This document shows positions 7,641 to 17,431 of a stretch of 64,000 bases of DNA, one piece after another. Position 1 is the stretch's first letter. Each line of letters opens with the position of its first letter. Both the position numbers and the translations under genes were made by a program. The stretch is from Litorimonas taeanensis. GTDB taxonomy: Bacteria; Pseudomonadota; Alphaproteobacteria; Caulobacterales; Maricaulaceae. The notes beneath the pieces are model-generated. The model searched no databases. It saw only the letters and a program-made list of their open reading frames with translations, and was not told the DNA's origin. The stretch lies in assembly GCF_003634015.1 (NCBI RefSeq), contig NZ_RBII01000001.1:310001-374000 (forward strand), read 5' to 3'.

Positions 7641-10292
7641 ATGACACAATGGGTTTATAATTTCGGCGGGGGCTCAGCCGAAGGCAACACATCCATGAAA
7701 AACCTTTTAGGGGGAAAAGGCGCTAACCTCGCCGAAATGGCCTCTTTGGGTTTACCGGTACCACCGGGTTTCACACTCACGACAGATGTCTGTACCTATT
7801 ATTACGATAATGGCGAACAATATCCTGATGATATGAACGACCAGATTGAAAAAGGTCTGTCGCATATTGAAGAGCTGACAGGCAAAAAATTTGGCGATCC
7901 TGCCAATCCATTACTTGTCTCTGTTCGGTCTGGCGCTCGGGCGTCTATGCCTGGCATGATGGACACAGTGCTTAACCTTGGTTTGAATGACGAAACAGTC
8001 GAAGGCTTGGCGAAGCTTTCGGGCGATAGACGGTTTGCTTTGGACAGTTATCGCCGTTTCATTACCATGTATTCTGACGTGGTTATGGGTGTGCATCACC
8101 ATACTTATGAAGACATCCTTGAGCGTCACAAAGACGATCAGGGCTATATGCTCGACACTGAAATGACGGCTGATGATTGGGATGTTGTCATAAAAGACTT
8201 TAAATCCGCTACAAAGCGTGCTTTGGGCCGTGATTTCCCGCAAGACCCTATGGAACAGCTCCAAGGCGCTGTGGATGCTGTGTTTGGTTCTTGGATGAAT
8301 GAACGCGCGATTGTTTATCGCCGGCTTAATGACATTCCTGCCGCATGGGGCACCGCTGTTAATGTTCAAGCGATGGTCTTTGGTAATATGGGCGATACCT
8401 CGGCAACGGGCGTTGCCTTTACGCGCGATCCTTCGACTGGGGATAATCGTTATTATGGGGAATTCCTCATTAACGCTCAGGGCGAGGATGTGGTGGCTGG
8501 TATTCGTACGCCGCAAACCCTGACGAAAGTCGCTCGCGAAGAAATGGGTGATGATGCGCCCAGCATGGAAGAAGCGCTTCCAGAAGTATATACACAACTG
8601 GCAGAAACTTTCGTGACGCTCGAAGCGCATTACCGCGATATGCAAGACATTGAATTCACCGTGGAAGAGGGCAAGTTATGGATGCTCCAAACACGAACGG
8701 GTAAACGGACAGCCCGTGCTGCGCTTAAAATCGCTGTTGATATGGCAGAGGCTGGACAAATATCCCAAGAAGAAGCCCTTCTTCGTGTGGACCCGATGAG
8801 CCTTGATCAACTGCTTCACCCGACGCTTAATCCTGATGCTCCGCGTGATTTGGTCGCCATGGGTCTACCGGCTTCACCGGGCGCGGCTATTGGCGAAGTG
8901 GTCTTTACGTCTGACGAGGCTGAAACGCTTTCAAAAGCTGGGCATAAAGTCATCTTGGTGCGGGTTGAAACCTCACCAGAAGATATTCACGGCATGCATG
9001 CTGCTGAAGCTATCGTTACGGCACGTGGGGGCATGACCTCTCACGCCGCTGTGGTGGCTCGCGGAATGGGAACACCTTGCGTTTCTGGTGCAGGAGATAT
9101 TCGTATCGACTATGACGCGCAGCAATTTTCTGTCGCAGGCCGTACAATTAAAAAAGGCGAAATCGTCACCGTAGACGGGGCGACAGGGCAGGTCTTTTTC
9201 GGCGCTGTAGAGATGCAGCAGCCAGAGCTTTCTGGAGACTTTGCTAAGGTTATGAAATGGGCGGACGCTGCGCGCCGATTGGGCATACGGACGAATGCGG
9301 AAACACCTCTGGACGTACAGACGGCCAAGGATTTCGGCGCAGAAGGTATTGGCCTTTGCCGCACAGAACATATGTTCTTTGAAGCCGATCGCTTGGGTTA
9401 TTTCCGCGAAATGATTCTGGCCGAAGATAAAGAAGGCCGCGAGGCAGCGTTGTCTAAAATCTTACCAGTTCAACGCGAAGATTTCGCTGCAATATTCCGC
9501 ATTATGGGGGACTTACCTTGCACAATTCGTTTGCTTGACCCTCCCTTGCATGAATTCCTTCCACATACCGAAGCGGACATTGAGACAGTGGCGCAGTCAA
9601 TCGGTGTGCCTGCGAAAGAATTAATGGCCCGTGCAACGGATTTGGCAGAATCGAATCCAATGCTTGGTCATCGGGGTTGCCGATTAGGTATTTCTTATCC
9701 TGAAATTTATGAGATGCAGGCGCGCGCTATATTCGAAGCGCAAAAAGCTGTGGCCGAAGAAACAGGCGTAACGCCAGTTGCTGAAATCATGGTGCCTCTC
9801 GTCAGTTCAGCGAAAGAGCTTGAGATACTGAAAGGTAAAATTGACGCCATTGCCAAAGATGTCGGCGCGCTTGATTACATTGTGGGTACAATGATTGAAT
9901 TGCCGCGTGCGGCACTACGGGCGGGTGATATTGCAGAACATGCTGAGTTCTTCTCTTTCGGGACGAATGATTTGACCCAAACTACATTTGGCCTTTCACG
10001 TGATGATGCGGGGCGTTTCTTGCCAGATTACGTCAGCCAAGGGATTATGGAAAAAGACCCCTTTATGACGTTGGATCAAGACGGTGTGGGTGATCTTATT
10101 CAAATCGCGACAGAGCGTGGCCGTAAAACAAAAGAAAGCCTCAAGCTTGGAATTTGCGGTGAACATGGCGGTGACCCAGCTTCAGTTGAGTTCTGCCACC
10201 GTGTTGGTCTGAACTATGTGTCTTGCTCGCCTTATCGCGTGCCAATCGCTCGACTGGCTGCCGCGCAAGCGGCCATAAAAGAGACGAAATAG
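7641..10292 (+). CDS. ppdK: Pyruvate, phosphate dikinase
   Basis: Interconverts pyruvate, ATP and phosphate with PEP, AMP and diphosphate; in bacteria it serves gluconeogenesis or reversible glycolysis. Domains in order: an N-terminal ATP-grasp region starting MTQWVYNFGGG with MKNLLGGKGANLAEMA, the swivelling phosphohistidine domain with GGMTSHAAVVARGMG (phospho-His near residue 468), and the C-terminal PEP-utilising TIM barrel with GLCRTEHMF, FSFGTNDLTQTTFG and GICGEHGGD (catalytic Cys near 839). I chose ATG 7641 because the family starts just before the WVYxFGGG motif; a GTG at 7620 would add seven residues. At 883 residues it has typical length. Confidence 0.96.
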   Translation: MTQWVYNFGGGSAEGNTSMKNLLGGKGANLAEMASLGLPVPPGFTLTTDVCTYYYDNGEQYPDDMNDQIEKGLSHIEELTGKKFGDPANPLLVSVRSGARASMPGMMDTVLNLGLNDETVEGLAKLSGDRRFALDSYRRFITMYSDVVMGVHHHTYEDILERHKDDQGYMLDTEMTADDWDVVIKDFKSATKRALGRDFPQDPMEQLQGAVDAVFGSWMNERAIVYRRLNDIPAAWGTAVNVQAMVFGNMGDTSATGVAFTRDPSTGDNRYYGEFLINAQGEDVVAGIRTPQTLTKVAREEMGDDAPSMEEALPEVYTQLAETFVTLEAHYRDMQDIEFTVEEGKLWMLQTRTGKRTARAALKIAVDMAEAGQISQEEALLRVDPMSLDQLLHPTLNPDAPRDLVAMGLPASPGAAIGEVVFTSDEAETLSKAGHKVILVRVETSPEDIHGMHAAEAIVTARGGMTSHAAVVARGMGTPCVSGAGDIRIDYDAQQFSVAGRTIKKGEIVTVDGATGQVFFGAVEMQQPELSGDFAKVMKWADAARRLGIRTNAETPLDVQTAKDFGAEGIGLCRTEHMFFEADRLGYFREMILAEDKEGREAALSKILPVQREDFAAIFRIMGDLPCTIRLLDPPLHEFLPHTEADIETVAQSIGVPAKELMARATDLAESNPMLGHRGCRLGISYPEIYEMQARAIFEAQKAVAEETGVTPVAEIMVPLVSSAKELEILKGKIDAIAKDVGALDYIVGTMIELPRAALRAGDIAEHAEFFSFGTNDLTQTTFGLSRDDAGRFLPDYVSQGIMEKDPFMTLDQDGVGDLIQIATERGRKTKESLKLGICGEHGGDPASVEFCHRVGLNYVSCSPYRVPIARLAAAQAAIKETK

Positions 10293-10334
10293 GTTCTCTA
10301 GCCTATTGGTTTATGTAATTTATTGGCGCGTGAC

Positions 10335-11048
10335 ATGAGCCGTAATTTCTTTAAATATTTAACCCGAGCCCATAAATGGGCCGGGCTTATACTTTCTGTT
10401 CAAATCCTGTTCTGGTTTAGTTCAGGGTTGTTTTTTACGCTCTTCCCCATTGATGAAGTACGAGGGCGACACTTGACGGATTCGCCGTCTTATACGCTCT
10501 CTGATCAAAGCCTTCTGCCTATTGAAATTGCCATGACAACATATGATGGGCAATTGACAGGGGCTAAGCTGATTAGTGTGGCAGGACGCCCTGCTTATGT
10601 ACTTTTAGGGGATTCGGGCAGTCAGCTAATTGATGCCAGAACGGGGTCGGCGTGGGCGGCTTTGGGGGAGGGGGATATCCGCCGTATTGCCGAAGCGAGC
10701 TATAAAGGAGAGGGCAAGATTGCCGCTCTGTCTCGACTAGATAGCTTGCCCAAAGACTACCGCGGCGGCTTGCCTGTCTGGCAGGTAAAATTTGATGATA
10801 AGGCCAAAACACGCCTTTATCTTGACCCGCAAACCGCGGAGATTCGCGCAACGCGAACTCGGCTTTGGCGGGTTTTTGATTTCATGTGGAAGCTCCACAT
10901 AATGGACGTAACAGGCGAGGATAACTTTAATGCTTGGTGGCTACGCTTGGCCGCTTTCTGCGGATTTCTCTTTGCCCTTAGCGGCGTTGCATTGCTTTGG
11001 CACCGCCTTGTTTTAAGGCCGCGCCCAAAGCGTATAAACAGAGCTTAA
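10335..11048 (+). CDS. PepSY domain membrane protein
   Basis: An N-terminal membrane segment (HKWAGLILSVQILFWFSSG, then LFFTLF) is followed by about 150 periplasmic residues that include a PepSY-like stretch (IAEASYKGEGKIAALSRLDS, then the predicted strand VWQVKFDDKAKTRLYLDPQT). A second segment near the C-terminus (LRLAAFCGFLFALSGVALLW) ends in a basic tail. This is the PepSY-associated TM architecture, often found near TonB receptors or iron reductases. Here the nearest receptor is 6.4 kb away, so a role in metal handling is only a guess. ATG 10335 gives 237 residues; a TTG at 10323 would add four. It converges on the DUF885 gene. Confidence 0.78.
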   Translation: MSRNFFKYLTRAHKWAGLILSVQILFWFSSGLFFTLFPIDEVRGRHLTDSPSYTLSDQSLLPIEIAMTTYDGQLTGAKLISVAGRPAYVLLGDSGSQLIDARTGSAWAALGEGDIRRIAEASYKGEGKIAALSRLDSLPKDYRGGLPVWQVKFDDKAKTRLYLDPQTAEIRATRTRLWRVFDFMWKLHIMDVTGEDNFNAWWLRLAAFCGFLFALSGVALLWHRLVLRPRPKRINRA

Positions 11049-11055
11049 TTTGCCT

Positions 11056-12906
11056 TTAGGCGCGGCTTTTTTCCCGCGCAATATAGGTGTCAATCACGCC
11101 TTCTAAGACGGTCATCGGAACGCTTCCGCCCAACACCACAGAGTCGTTAAAGCGCTTGTAGTTAAATTTATCGCCCAATGCGGCTTTGGCCTTTTGGCGC
11201 AGCTGATTTATTTTTGTGTGACCCACTTTGTAGCCCAAAGCTTGCCCGGGCCAAGCGCAATACCGGTCGACTTCACCGCGCACTTCTTCGGGGTGAGAGC
11301 CATTACTGCGCACAAACCAATCAATCGCTTCTTCGCGCGTCCAGCGTTTTGCATGTAAACCGCTATCGACCACAAGGCGGCAGGCGCGGAAGGCAAGGGA
11401 TTGTAAGTAACCTAAGCGGCCCTCTGGGAAGTCATCATAGACTCCGAGTTCGTCTGCGATTTGCTGTGCATAAAGCGCCCAGCCTTCGGAATAAGCGTTA
11501 AAGGCAAGGAGGGACCGAATAACAGGTTGTTTGAATGCGTATTCTCCTTGCCAGACATGTCCTGGAATCGCTTCGTGATATGTTAAATCTGCTAGGCCGA
11601 GTTTATTGTGTAGATCTGTGGCGCGTAGATTTATCCAAAAATGCCCCGGTTGCGTGCCATCTATGGACCCCGCGCCGCCATACGCTCCGGGCGCACCCGC
11701 TTCGATTTCTGGTGAAATACGTGTGACCTCAAGGAAGCCAGGTACCAATGTTTCAAAGGCTTGTGGCATACGGGCACGAATGTCGGTTAGAGCATCATCA
11801 ATAAAACTCATGATTTCAGCCCGCCCTTTATCACCCTTGGCAAAGGCATAGCGCGGGTCTTTTCCCAGCGCCGTCATGCGTTCGCCAACTGTGCCCTGTG
11901 TATAGCCAAGTGATTGCAGGATAGGTTCCATCTGACCTTGCAAATCGGCAAGTTCGTCAAGCCCCATTTGATGGACTTCATCTGGCGTCATTTTCGTTGT
12001 GGTGCTGGCCGCTATGGTCCAGTCATAATAGGCACTACCTTCTGGTTTGGCCCAAATTCCTGCATCAGATGTGGCGCGGGGCGCAAGCGCTTCAAGTGCT
12101 GCGACTTGTCGTTCCATTGCGGGGCGGACTTTCGCGTTCACGATTTCGGCTGCCCGTTTACTATAGTTTTCGCCATAAGCTGCGCCGCGTGTACCAACTG
12201 ACGTGACTAGCCCCCAATTTTCCGTTGGTCTGGCCAAAGTATCGGTAAATTGACCCAGAGTTTTAGCCATTAAAAAGTCCGGGAGAATGACGCCTTGTTC
12301 TCCGGATATACGCGTGCGTTCAGTTTCTCCGTCTAGCTGTTCAGCATAAGCCTCTATACGAGAAAGATAATCCTCGGCGTCTTGAGCGGAGCCAATGGAA
12401 TGAGATGAGTCTAAAAAGCTAGGTATTTCAACAAAGGCCCCAGTATTTTGAGCGACAGCATAAGGGCTGTTTCGATAAGACCAATTGGAGTTTAAGAGAG
12501 CGACATCCCCATAAGGTAAATCAAACCCTTCGACAGTGCGTTCAAAGACTGTTGTCACGACTTGAACATTCAAGGCTTCGTCATCGGATAAAGTCGACGT
12601 CTCTATGGCCTGTAAGTCTTTGGTGATGGCCCGAACATCGGATTCAATGGCCGCTTGACCTTCTGGGGAACGATCCGTCAACTTGGCTTTCAAGTTCGCA
12701 TATTCGCCGACATCTATGCCATAACTTGACGCTGTCTCAGGATAGGCTGTGAGCATCATATGTTTGGCTTTGTCCAATATCGCGCTTGCATCTGCCGGAG
12801 AGGCCGTGCTTGGCGCATCAGATGTGCAAGCCGATAAAGCTGGCAAGGCTGATACAGCCATTGCAGCGGATGAGGTTTGGAGTAAGCGGCGACGAGAAAC
12901 GGTCAT
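11056..12906 (-). CDS. DUF885 family lipoprotein, putative metallopeptidase
   Basis: 616 residues. The N-terminus has a Tat-like twin-arginine motif (SRRRLLQTS) and a lipobox (ALSAC), so it is probably a Tat-exported lipoprotein. The body is a long mostly helical DUF885 domain. DUF885 proteins are treated as M32/M3-like metallopeptidases. The segment LTYHEAIPGHVWQGEY contains HExxxGH, a zinc-site pattern typical of this family. EGWALYAQQIADELG is the usual downstream segment with a further candidate Glu ligand. Substrate is unknown. It stands alone, convergent with the PepSY gene, about 170 bases upstream of the 3' end of the glycosyltransferase. Confidence 0.85.
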   Translation of the reverse strand: MTVSRRRLLQTSSAAMAVSALPALSACTSDAPSTASPADASAILDKAKHMMLTAYPETASSYGIDVGEYANLKAKLTDRSPEGQAAIESDVRAITKDLQAIETSTLSDDEALNVQVVTTVFERTVEGFDLPYGDVALLNSNWSYRNSPYAVAQNTGAFVEIPSFLDSSHSIGSAQDAEDYLSRIEAYAEQLDGETERTRISGEQGVILPDFLMAKTLGQFTDTLARPTENWGLVTSVGTRGAAYGENYSKRAAEIVNAKVRPAMERQVAALEALAPRATSDAGIWAKPEGSAYYDWTIAASTTTKMTPDEVHQMGLDELADLQGQMEPILQSLGYTQGTVGERMTALGKDPRYAFAKGDKGRAEIMSFIDDALTDIRARMPQAFETLVPGFLEVTRISPEIEAGAPGAYGGAGSIDGTQPGHFWINLRATDLHNKLGLADLTYHEAIPGHVWQGEYAFKQPVIRSLLAFNAYSEGWALYAQQIADELGVYDDFPEGRLGYLQSLAFRACRLVVDSGLHAKRWTREEAIDWFVRSNGSHPEEVRGEVDRYCAWPGQALGYKVGHTKINQLRQKAKAALGDKFNYKRFNDSVVLGGSVPMTVLEGVIDTYIAREKSRA

Positions 12907-13078
12907 AGTGAGTCCTTCTTTGGATTAAAGAATTACTGCCATGTGAGAGCGCCCGTGGCAATTGGGGATAGAATCCCTCAAGGCCTAACAAGACACTCAA
13001 TAAATGAGGTCGTTACACAGGATGAACTGGCCAAGCCCCATGCGCTTAGCTTTCATAAAGCGCGCTATGTTTCGGCGC

Positions 13079-14068
13079 TTATTGAATGGGCGTAGATTTT
13101 GTTATGCCAGAAAATTTCAGCCAAGCTTTGCCATATAATTTGGGGCGGAAGCTCTCAAACCAAAGGACTTTTCCCGCACCTTCAGCGGCTTTTCGCATAA
13201 ACCAAATAGAGCGATGTGAACGGAAAAGGTGAGTAAGGACGGACAATGGCCAATAAACAGCAAATTGCAGTGCGCCAATGATTGACCATTTGAAAAGCCC
13301 TAATAAGTTGAAGTTCTCAGGCGCTGCGCAAAGGCGGCTAGGCCCTTGACCATAAGCAAAACTACGCTGCTTTATATATCGTTTGGTCATCCTTCTGTCG
13401 TCAACATCCTCAAGAGCGTTGGTATCATTCGTCCAAACAATGCGGCCACCTTGATTTTGTAAATATGAAAACAAAAGATCATCTTCCCCACCCGTTTCAT
13501 TCGTTGATGGGCAGAAAGGAGGCGATGGAAGTGCAATTTTGCGTCTGTCCAAGAGAGAGTTTCCACAGCCAAAAAATTCGTCAACCAGTGTTGACCCTTG
13601 TTTGTGAATATCGCGTGTGAAAAATTCTAAAAACTCAGCCTTATAACGTATATCAAGCTGACTTTGTGCGTAGGTCGGGCAAAAGACCAGAGTAGCATTA
13701 AAGTGCTGGGCTTTTTCAAAAAGTGTTGCAAGCCAGTTTGGAGTCGCGATTTGATCGTCATCTAAAAACGCCAAATAGTCGCCCTGGGCCTTTTCCAAGG
13801 CTTCGTTTCTGGCATTGGCGACACCAGGGTCAGGGACGTGAATGTAATGTAGATCAATTGGGCATTGTTCAGCAAAAGTTTCAACATAGGCGCGTGCATT
13901 TCCATCAGGCGCGTTATCAGCAACGATAATTTCAAGTGTTCGGCCCTCAACACTCTGTATAGAGAGGCTTTCTAAGGCATTTTTAAGCCCTTCAGGCCTG
14001 TTAAATGTCGGTACGACTATCGAAATGTCGACAGGTGTTAGTGTGGATTTCACTATAAGGGCCTTCAC
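13079..14068 (-). CDS. Family 2 glycosyltransferase
   Basis: GT-A fold glycosyltransferase. VDISIVVPTFNRPEGLKNAL is the nucleotide-sugar binding start, LAFLDDDQIATPNWL holds the metal-binding DxD, and TGGEDDLLFSYLQNQGGRI is the ED acceptor-side motif. A hydrophobic patch near the C-terminus (IIGALQFAVYWPLSVLTHLF) suggests membrane association. It probably adds a sugar to a polysaccharide or lipid; donor and acceptor cannot be inferred. No other polysaccharide genes are adjacent. A small stem-loop (14077-14093) lies just upstream of the ATG. Confidence 0.87.
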   Translation of the reverse strand: MKALIVKSTLTPVDISIVVPTFNRPEGLKNALESLSIQSVEGRTLEIIVADNAPDGNARAYVETFAEQCPIDLHYIHVPDPGVANARNEALEKAQGDYLAFLDDDQIATPNWLATLFEKAQHFNATLVFCPTYAQSQLDIRYKAEFLEFFTRDIHKQGSTLVDEFFGCGNSLLDRRKIALPSPPFCPSTNETGGEDDLLFSYLQNQGGRIVWTNDTNALEDVDDRRMTKRYIKQRSFAYGQGPSRLCAAPENFNLLGLFKWSIIGALQFAVYWPLSVLTHLFRSHRSIWFMRKAAEGAGKVLWFESFRPKLYGKAWLKFSGITKSTPIQ

Positions 14069-14176
14069 GTATTCTCACTCAGTCATTCTGAGTATGCAAT
14101 TCTCTATCCTAAACGGCCCAAATGAGAGAATCCTTCGCAAAAATATTCTTATTTTATGATTAAAGTGACGTGACAT

Positions 14177-14204
14177 AAAAAAACCCAGTTAAATCTGGGT
14201 TTTT
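14177..14204 (-). terminator. Intrinsic terminator after the transaldolase gene
   Basis: AAAAACCCAG pairs with CTGGGTTTTT around a six-base loop. Read on the minus strand the stem ends in seven T's. It lies 35 bases past the transaldolase stop. It also has a T-run on the plus strand but no plus-strand gene feeds it. Confidence 0.85.
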
Positions 14205-14238
14205 GAAGGTTGTTTTATGCTTTAGGCTGGAAGGAAGG

Positions 14239-14892
14239 CTATAAGATTGATTGCCCAGTCGCAGCCCAATCCTTCATGAAGGCCTCGAGGCCTTTATCTG
14301 TGAGGACATGTTTAGACAGGTTTTCAATAACTGCGGGTGGCGCTGTAATGACATCCGCACCTATAAGTGCGCAGTCTTTAACATGGTTTACATTCCGAAT
14401 AGAGGCGGCGAGAATTTCAGTCTCAAAGCCATAATTATCATAAATAGTGCGAATATCTTCTATCAACTCTAAACCATCCAAGGTGATGTCATCCAAGCGG
14501 CCAATGAAAGGGGAGATATAGGTTGCGCCGCATTTTGCTGCTAATAAAGCTTGGTTCGGTGAGAAGCAAAGCGTGACATTTGTTGGCGTGCCTTCGCGCG
14601 AAAGAGTATTGCAAGCCTTTAAGCCCTCCATAGTCAAAGGTAGCTTCACGCAGACATTATCCGCGATTTTACGTAAATGACGACCTTCGGCTATCATACC
14701 TTCTGCGTCGGTTGCGACGACTTCTGCACTCACATGACCTTCAGTTATTTTGCAGATTTCTGCGATGACGTCTTTAAAGTCCCTACCTGATTTCGCGATA
14801 ATTGATGGGTTGGTTGTTACACCATCCACAAGCCCGATATCATTGAGGGCCGCAATCGCATTCAGGTCTGCGCTGTCTACAAAAAATTTCAT
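14239..14892 (-). CDS. tal: Transaldolase / fructose-6-phosphate aldolase family (TalC type)
   Basis: 217-residue short transaldolase. It starts [18 protein letters not shown] and has [13 protein letters not shown], the Schiff-base Lys in [15 protein letters not shown], and [30 protein letters not shown]. Short members act either as transaldolase of the pentose phosphate pathway or as fructose-6-phosphate aldolase; the choice rests on a few active-site residues that I cannot resolve confidently. It has its own terminator and is divergent from priA, with 74 bases between the start codons. In several alphaproteobacteria this gene sits next to priA, as here. Confidence 0.9.
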   Translation of the reverse strand: MKFFVDSADLNAIAALNDIGLVDGVTTNPSIIAKSGRDFKDVIAEICKITEGHVSAEVVATDAEGMIAEGRHLRKIADNVCVKLPLTMEGLKACNTLSREGTPTNVTLCFSPNQALLAAKCGATYISPFIGRLDDITLDGLELIEDIRTIYDNYGFETEILAASIRNVNHVKDCALIGADVITAPPAVIENLSKHVLTDKGLEAFMKDWAATGQSIL

Positions 14893-14966
14893 GACTTTAT
14901 GTCCGCTTTAAGGGTGATAGGTTCAGTGGGCTGTTATCACGAATCACCTTTATACAAAACGCTCAA

Positions 14967-17120
14967 ATGCAAAATGCCCAGATTCTCTTTCCTGTAAATG
15001 TGCCCGGCGCGTTCGATTACGCCGTTCCCATAGGCATGGAGTTAAGTGTTGGGGATTTCGTCTACGCCCCCATTGGCAAGCAAATGAAGCTGGGCGTTGT
15101 CATTGGCTTAGGTACCGCAGAGGTAGGCCGAGAGCTGAAAGCCATTGCAGAGCGAAAAGCGACACGGCCTTTATCTCCTGATATGGTGAAATTTGTCCTT
15201 TGGACGGCAAAGTATAATGTGGCCTCCCCCGGGCAAGTATTACGTATGGTCATACGATCGTATAAGGCCCTCGACCCTAGTCCGATTGTTAATCACTATC
15301 TTCCCACTGGAGAGACGCTAAGGCAGCTGACTTCCTCTCGGCGCGCTGTCTTACGTGAGGGTGGGCCTTTTCCCGCCCGCGCGAGCGAAATCGCGTCGCG
15401 AGCAGGGGTGAGTGCAGGGGTGGTTAAAGGCCTCGTTAAAATAGGGGCAATGCAGGAATTGGCCATGCCCGTTGATGCACCTTTTCCAGTGCCTGATCCT
15501 GAACACCCCGGCATGGCTTTGACACAAGGGCAGGAAGACGCCGCAAAGGAATTAGCCGCGCAAGTTAAAATGGGCGGGTTTTCCGTTAGCCTGCTCGATG
15601 GCGTTACGGGGTCGGGTAAAACTGAGGTCTATTTTGAGGCCGTGGCAGAAGCTCTTCGTCAAGGTGGACAGGTCTTGGTGCTTGTACCCGAAATTGCGCT
15701 CACCCAAGCAGGGCTAGAGCGGTTTGCAAAACGGTTTGGAGCCGAGCCTGCTGCGTGGCATTCCGCCATTGGGGACGCACCAAGACGCCGCGTGTGGCGC
15801 GAAGTGGCACAAGGCCGCGCCAAATTAGTCGTCGGCGCTAGATCCGCGCTATACCTACCTTTCGCTGATTTAAAGCTTATCGTTGTCGATGAGGAGCATG
15901 ACACGTCTTATAAGCAAGAAGAGGGCGTTATATATAATGCCAGAGATATGTCTGTTGTACGGGCCAAGCTATCTGGTCACGCGGTGGTGCTGGCTTCGGC
16001 TACGCCGTCACTCGAAAGTCTGCATAATGCGCGTTCGGGCCGATTTGCTCATATCGTTTTACCAGAGCGTCCAGGAGCGGCGGTATTGCCCGAAATTGGG
16101 CTTGTTGATCTGAAAGAAACACCCGCCGAGAAAGGTGACTTTCTTTCCGCGCCCCTGATTGATGCCATTCGTGAGGGTCTCTCACGCGGCGAACAGTCAA
16201 TGCTGTATTTGAACCGACGGGGTTATGCGCCGTTGATTATTTGCCGATCTTGCGGGGAAAAGCTGAAAAGCCCTGATACAGATAGCTGGCTTGTAGAACA
16301 CCGCGCAAGTGGTCGAGCCATGTGTCATTTAACGGGCTTTTCTATGCGTATGCCAACGCAATGTCCAAAATGTAAAGCGGACGATAGCCTTACGGCTGTA
16401 GGTCCTGGTGTTGAGCGCGTCGCCGAAGAGGCTGCTCGGCACTTTCCAGAGGCAAAGATTGAAATTTTTAGTTCCGATACGGCAGGGAACCCCGCGGCTA
16501 TTAAAGACCGTATGGACAGAATGGCGCGCGGAGAGATTGATATTTTAGTCGGCACGCAAATGGTTGTTAAGGGACATAATTTTCTCAATCTTACTTTCGT
16601 GGGAGTTGTTGATGGTGATCTGGCCTTGGCGGGCGGTGATCCTCGCGCAGGTGAGCGCACCTATCAAACCCTTGTCCAAGTTGCGGGCCGGGCGGGCCGC
16701 GCAAAAAAGGCGGGTCATGCTCTTATCCAAACGCATCAACCTGAACATGAGGCATTATTGGCTCTGGCGGCAGGGGATAGAGAGTTATTTATCGGTGTGG
16801 AGCTTGCGATGCGCGAAATGCTTGGTCTGCCACCATTTGGCAAATTAGCGGCCATTATTATTTGGGGGCCAGATCGTGCGAAAACGGAAGCGCTCGCAAA
16901 AAAAATGGTTAGTCTTGCCCCGCGCACTGATGGGGTTGAGATTTTAGGGCCGTCTGAGCCGCCCGTTGGGCGCCTACGTGGCCAATATAGACGACGTCTA
17001 TTTATACAAGCGGAATCAACGGTGAATCTCTCCCGTTATATGGCCGTTTGGCGCCAAAAAATCCGTCCGCCAGCGAAATATAAGGTTCAAATCGACATAG
17101 ATCCGCAGAGTTTTATGTAA
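14967..17120 (+). CDS. priA: Primosomal protein N' (replication restart helicase PriA)
   Basis: Superfamily 2 helicase that reloads the replisome at stalled forks. The N-terminal DNA-binding domain is followed by Walker A GVTGSGKTEVYFEA, the DEEH box in LIVVDEEHDTSYKQE, and helicase motifs V and VI (ILVGTQMVVKGHNF, QVAGRAGRAKKAGHALIQT). The cysteine-rich insertion is abnormal. The outer pair CRSC (426-429) and CPKC (466-469) is intact. In the inner site, CxxC has become Ser435-Pro-Asp-Thr438, and CHxC reads Cys453-His-Leu-Thr456. Three of the eight zinc cysteines are therefore missing. The rest of the protein is full length, so this is not a pseudogene. Confidence 0.95.
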   Translation: MQNAQILFPVNVPGAFDYAVPIGMELSVGDFVYAPIGKQMKLGVVIGLGTAEVGRELKAIAERKATRPLSPDMVKFVLWTAKYNVASPGQVLRMVIRSYKALDPSPIVNHYLPTGETLRQLTSSRRAVLREGGPFPARASEIASRAGVSAGVVKGLVKIGAMQELAMPVDAPFPVPDPEHPGMALTQGQEDAAKELAAQVKMGGFSVSLLDGVTGSGKTEVYFEAVAEALRQGGQVLVLVPEIALTQAGLERFAKRFGAEPAAWHSAIGDAPRRRVWREVAQGRAKLVVGARSALYLPFADLKLIVVDEEHDTSYKQEEGVIYNARDMSVVRAKLSGHAVVLASATPSLESLHNARSGRFAHIVLPERPGAAVLPEIGLVDLKETPAEKGDFLSAPLIDAIREGLSRGEQSMLYLNRRGYAPLIICRSCGEKLKSPDTDSWLVEHRASGRAMCHLTGFSMRMPTQCPKCKADDSLTAVGPGVERVAEEAARHFPEAKIEIFSSDTAGNPAAIKDRMDRMARGEIDILVGTQMVVKGHNFLNLTFVGVVDGDLALAGGDPRAGERTYQTLVQVAGRAGRAKKAGHALIQTHQPEHEALLALAAGDRELFIGVELAMREMLGLPPFGKLAAIIIWGPDRAKTEALAKKMVSLAPRTDGVEILGPSEPPVGRLRGQYRRRLFIQAESTVNLSRYMAVWRQKIRPPAKYKVQIDIDPQSFM

Positions 17121-17431
17121 ATTTTCGGTCTTGAGCTCAAATAAGAGGGCCAAAATGAGGAAACTAAGGGGTTTCTAAGGCCATATTTCATTAACTCTTT
17201 CACAACCAAGGGTATAAAATGCCTGAAATCGACCAAAAAGTGTTCAAATCTTGTTACTAAAAAGGCACGGCGTGCTGTTTTTGCAACAGTTTAAAGGAAA
17301 TTGGACTGTTTGCTTAATTTTTGTCCATTTGGTCATTGCTCTCATTAATTATTGTCAATATCCCTGCTCGCCAAGAACTTCGCCTAGGTGGGGTTTGATG
17401 TTTAATTAAACAATATAAAAGGGAACTTATT
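17121..17431. other. 311-base AT-rich intergenic region upstream of the TonB receptor
   Basis: No reading frame, RNA gene or convincing hairpin was recognised. TATAAA-like strings occur at about 17212 and 17413, but neither has a well-placed -35 partner. AAAGGGAA at about 17418-17425 may be the ribosome binding site for the GTG at 17432. The region probably holds the receptor promoter. Confidence 0.5.

Noticed and set aside
7911-8645. A 244-codon frame antisense to ppdK
   Set aside because: It mirrors a highly conserved gene; the product is His/Arg/Ile-rich and unlike any family.
14967-17120. priA as a pseudogene because of its missing cysteines
   Set aside because: The frame is full length and all helicase motifs are intact, so it is more likely a functional variant.
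17121-17431. A small RNA or riboswitch upstream of the TonB receptor
   Set aside because: No conserved riboswitch core (for example a cobalamin box) or stable hairpin was recognised.
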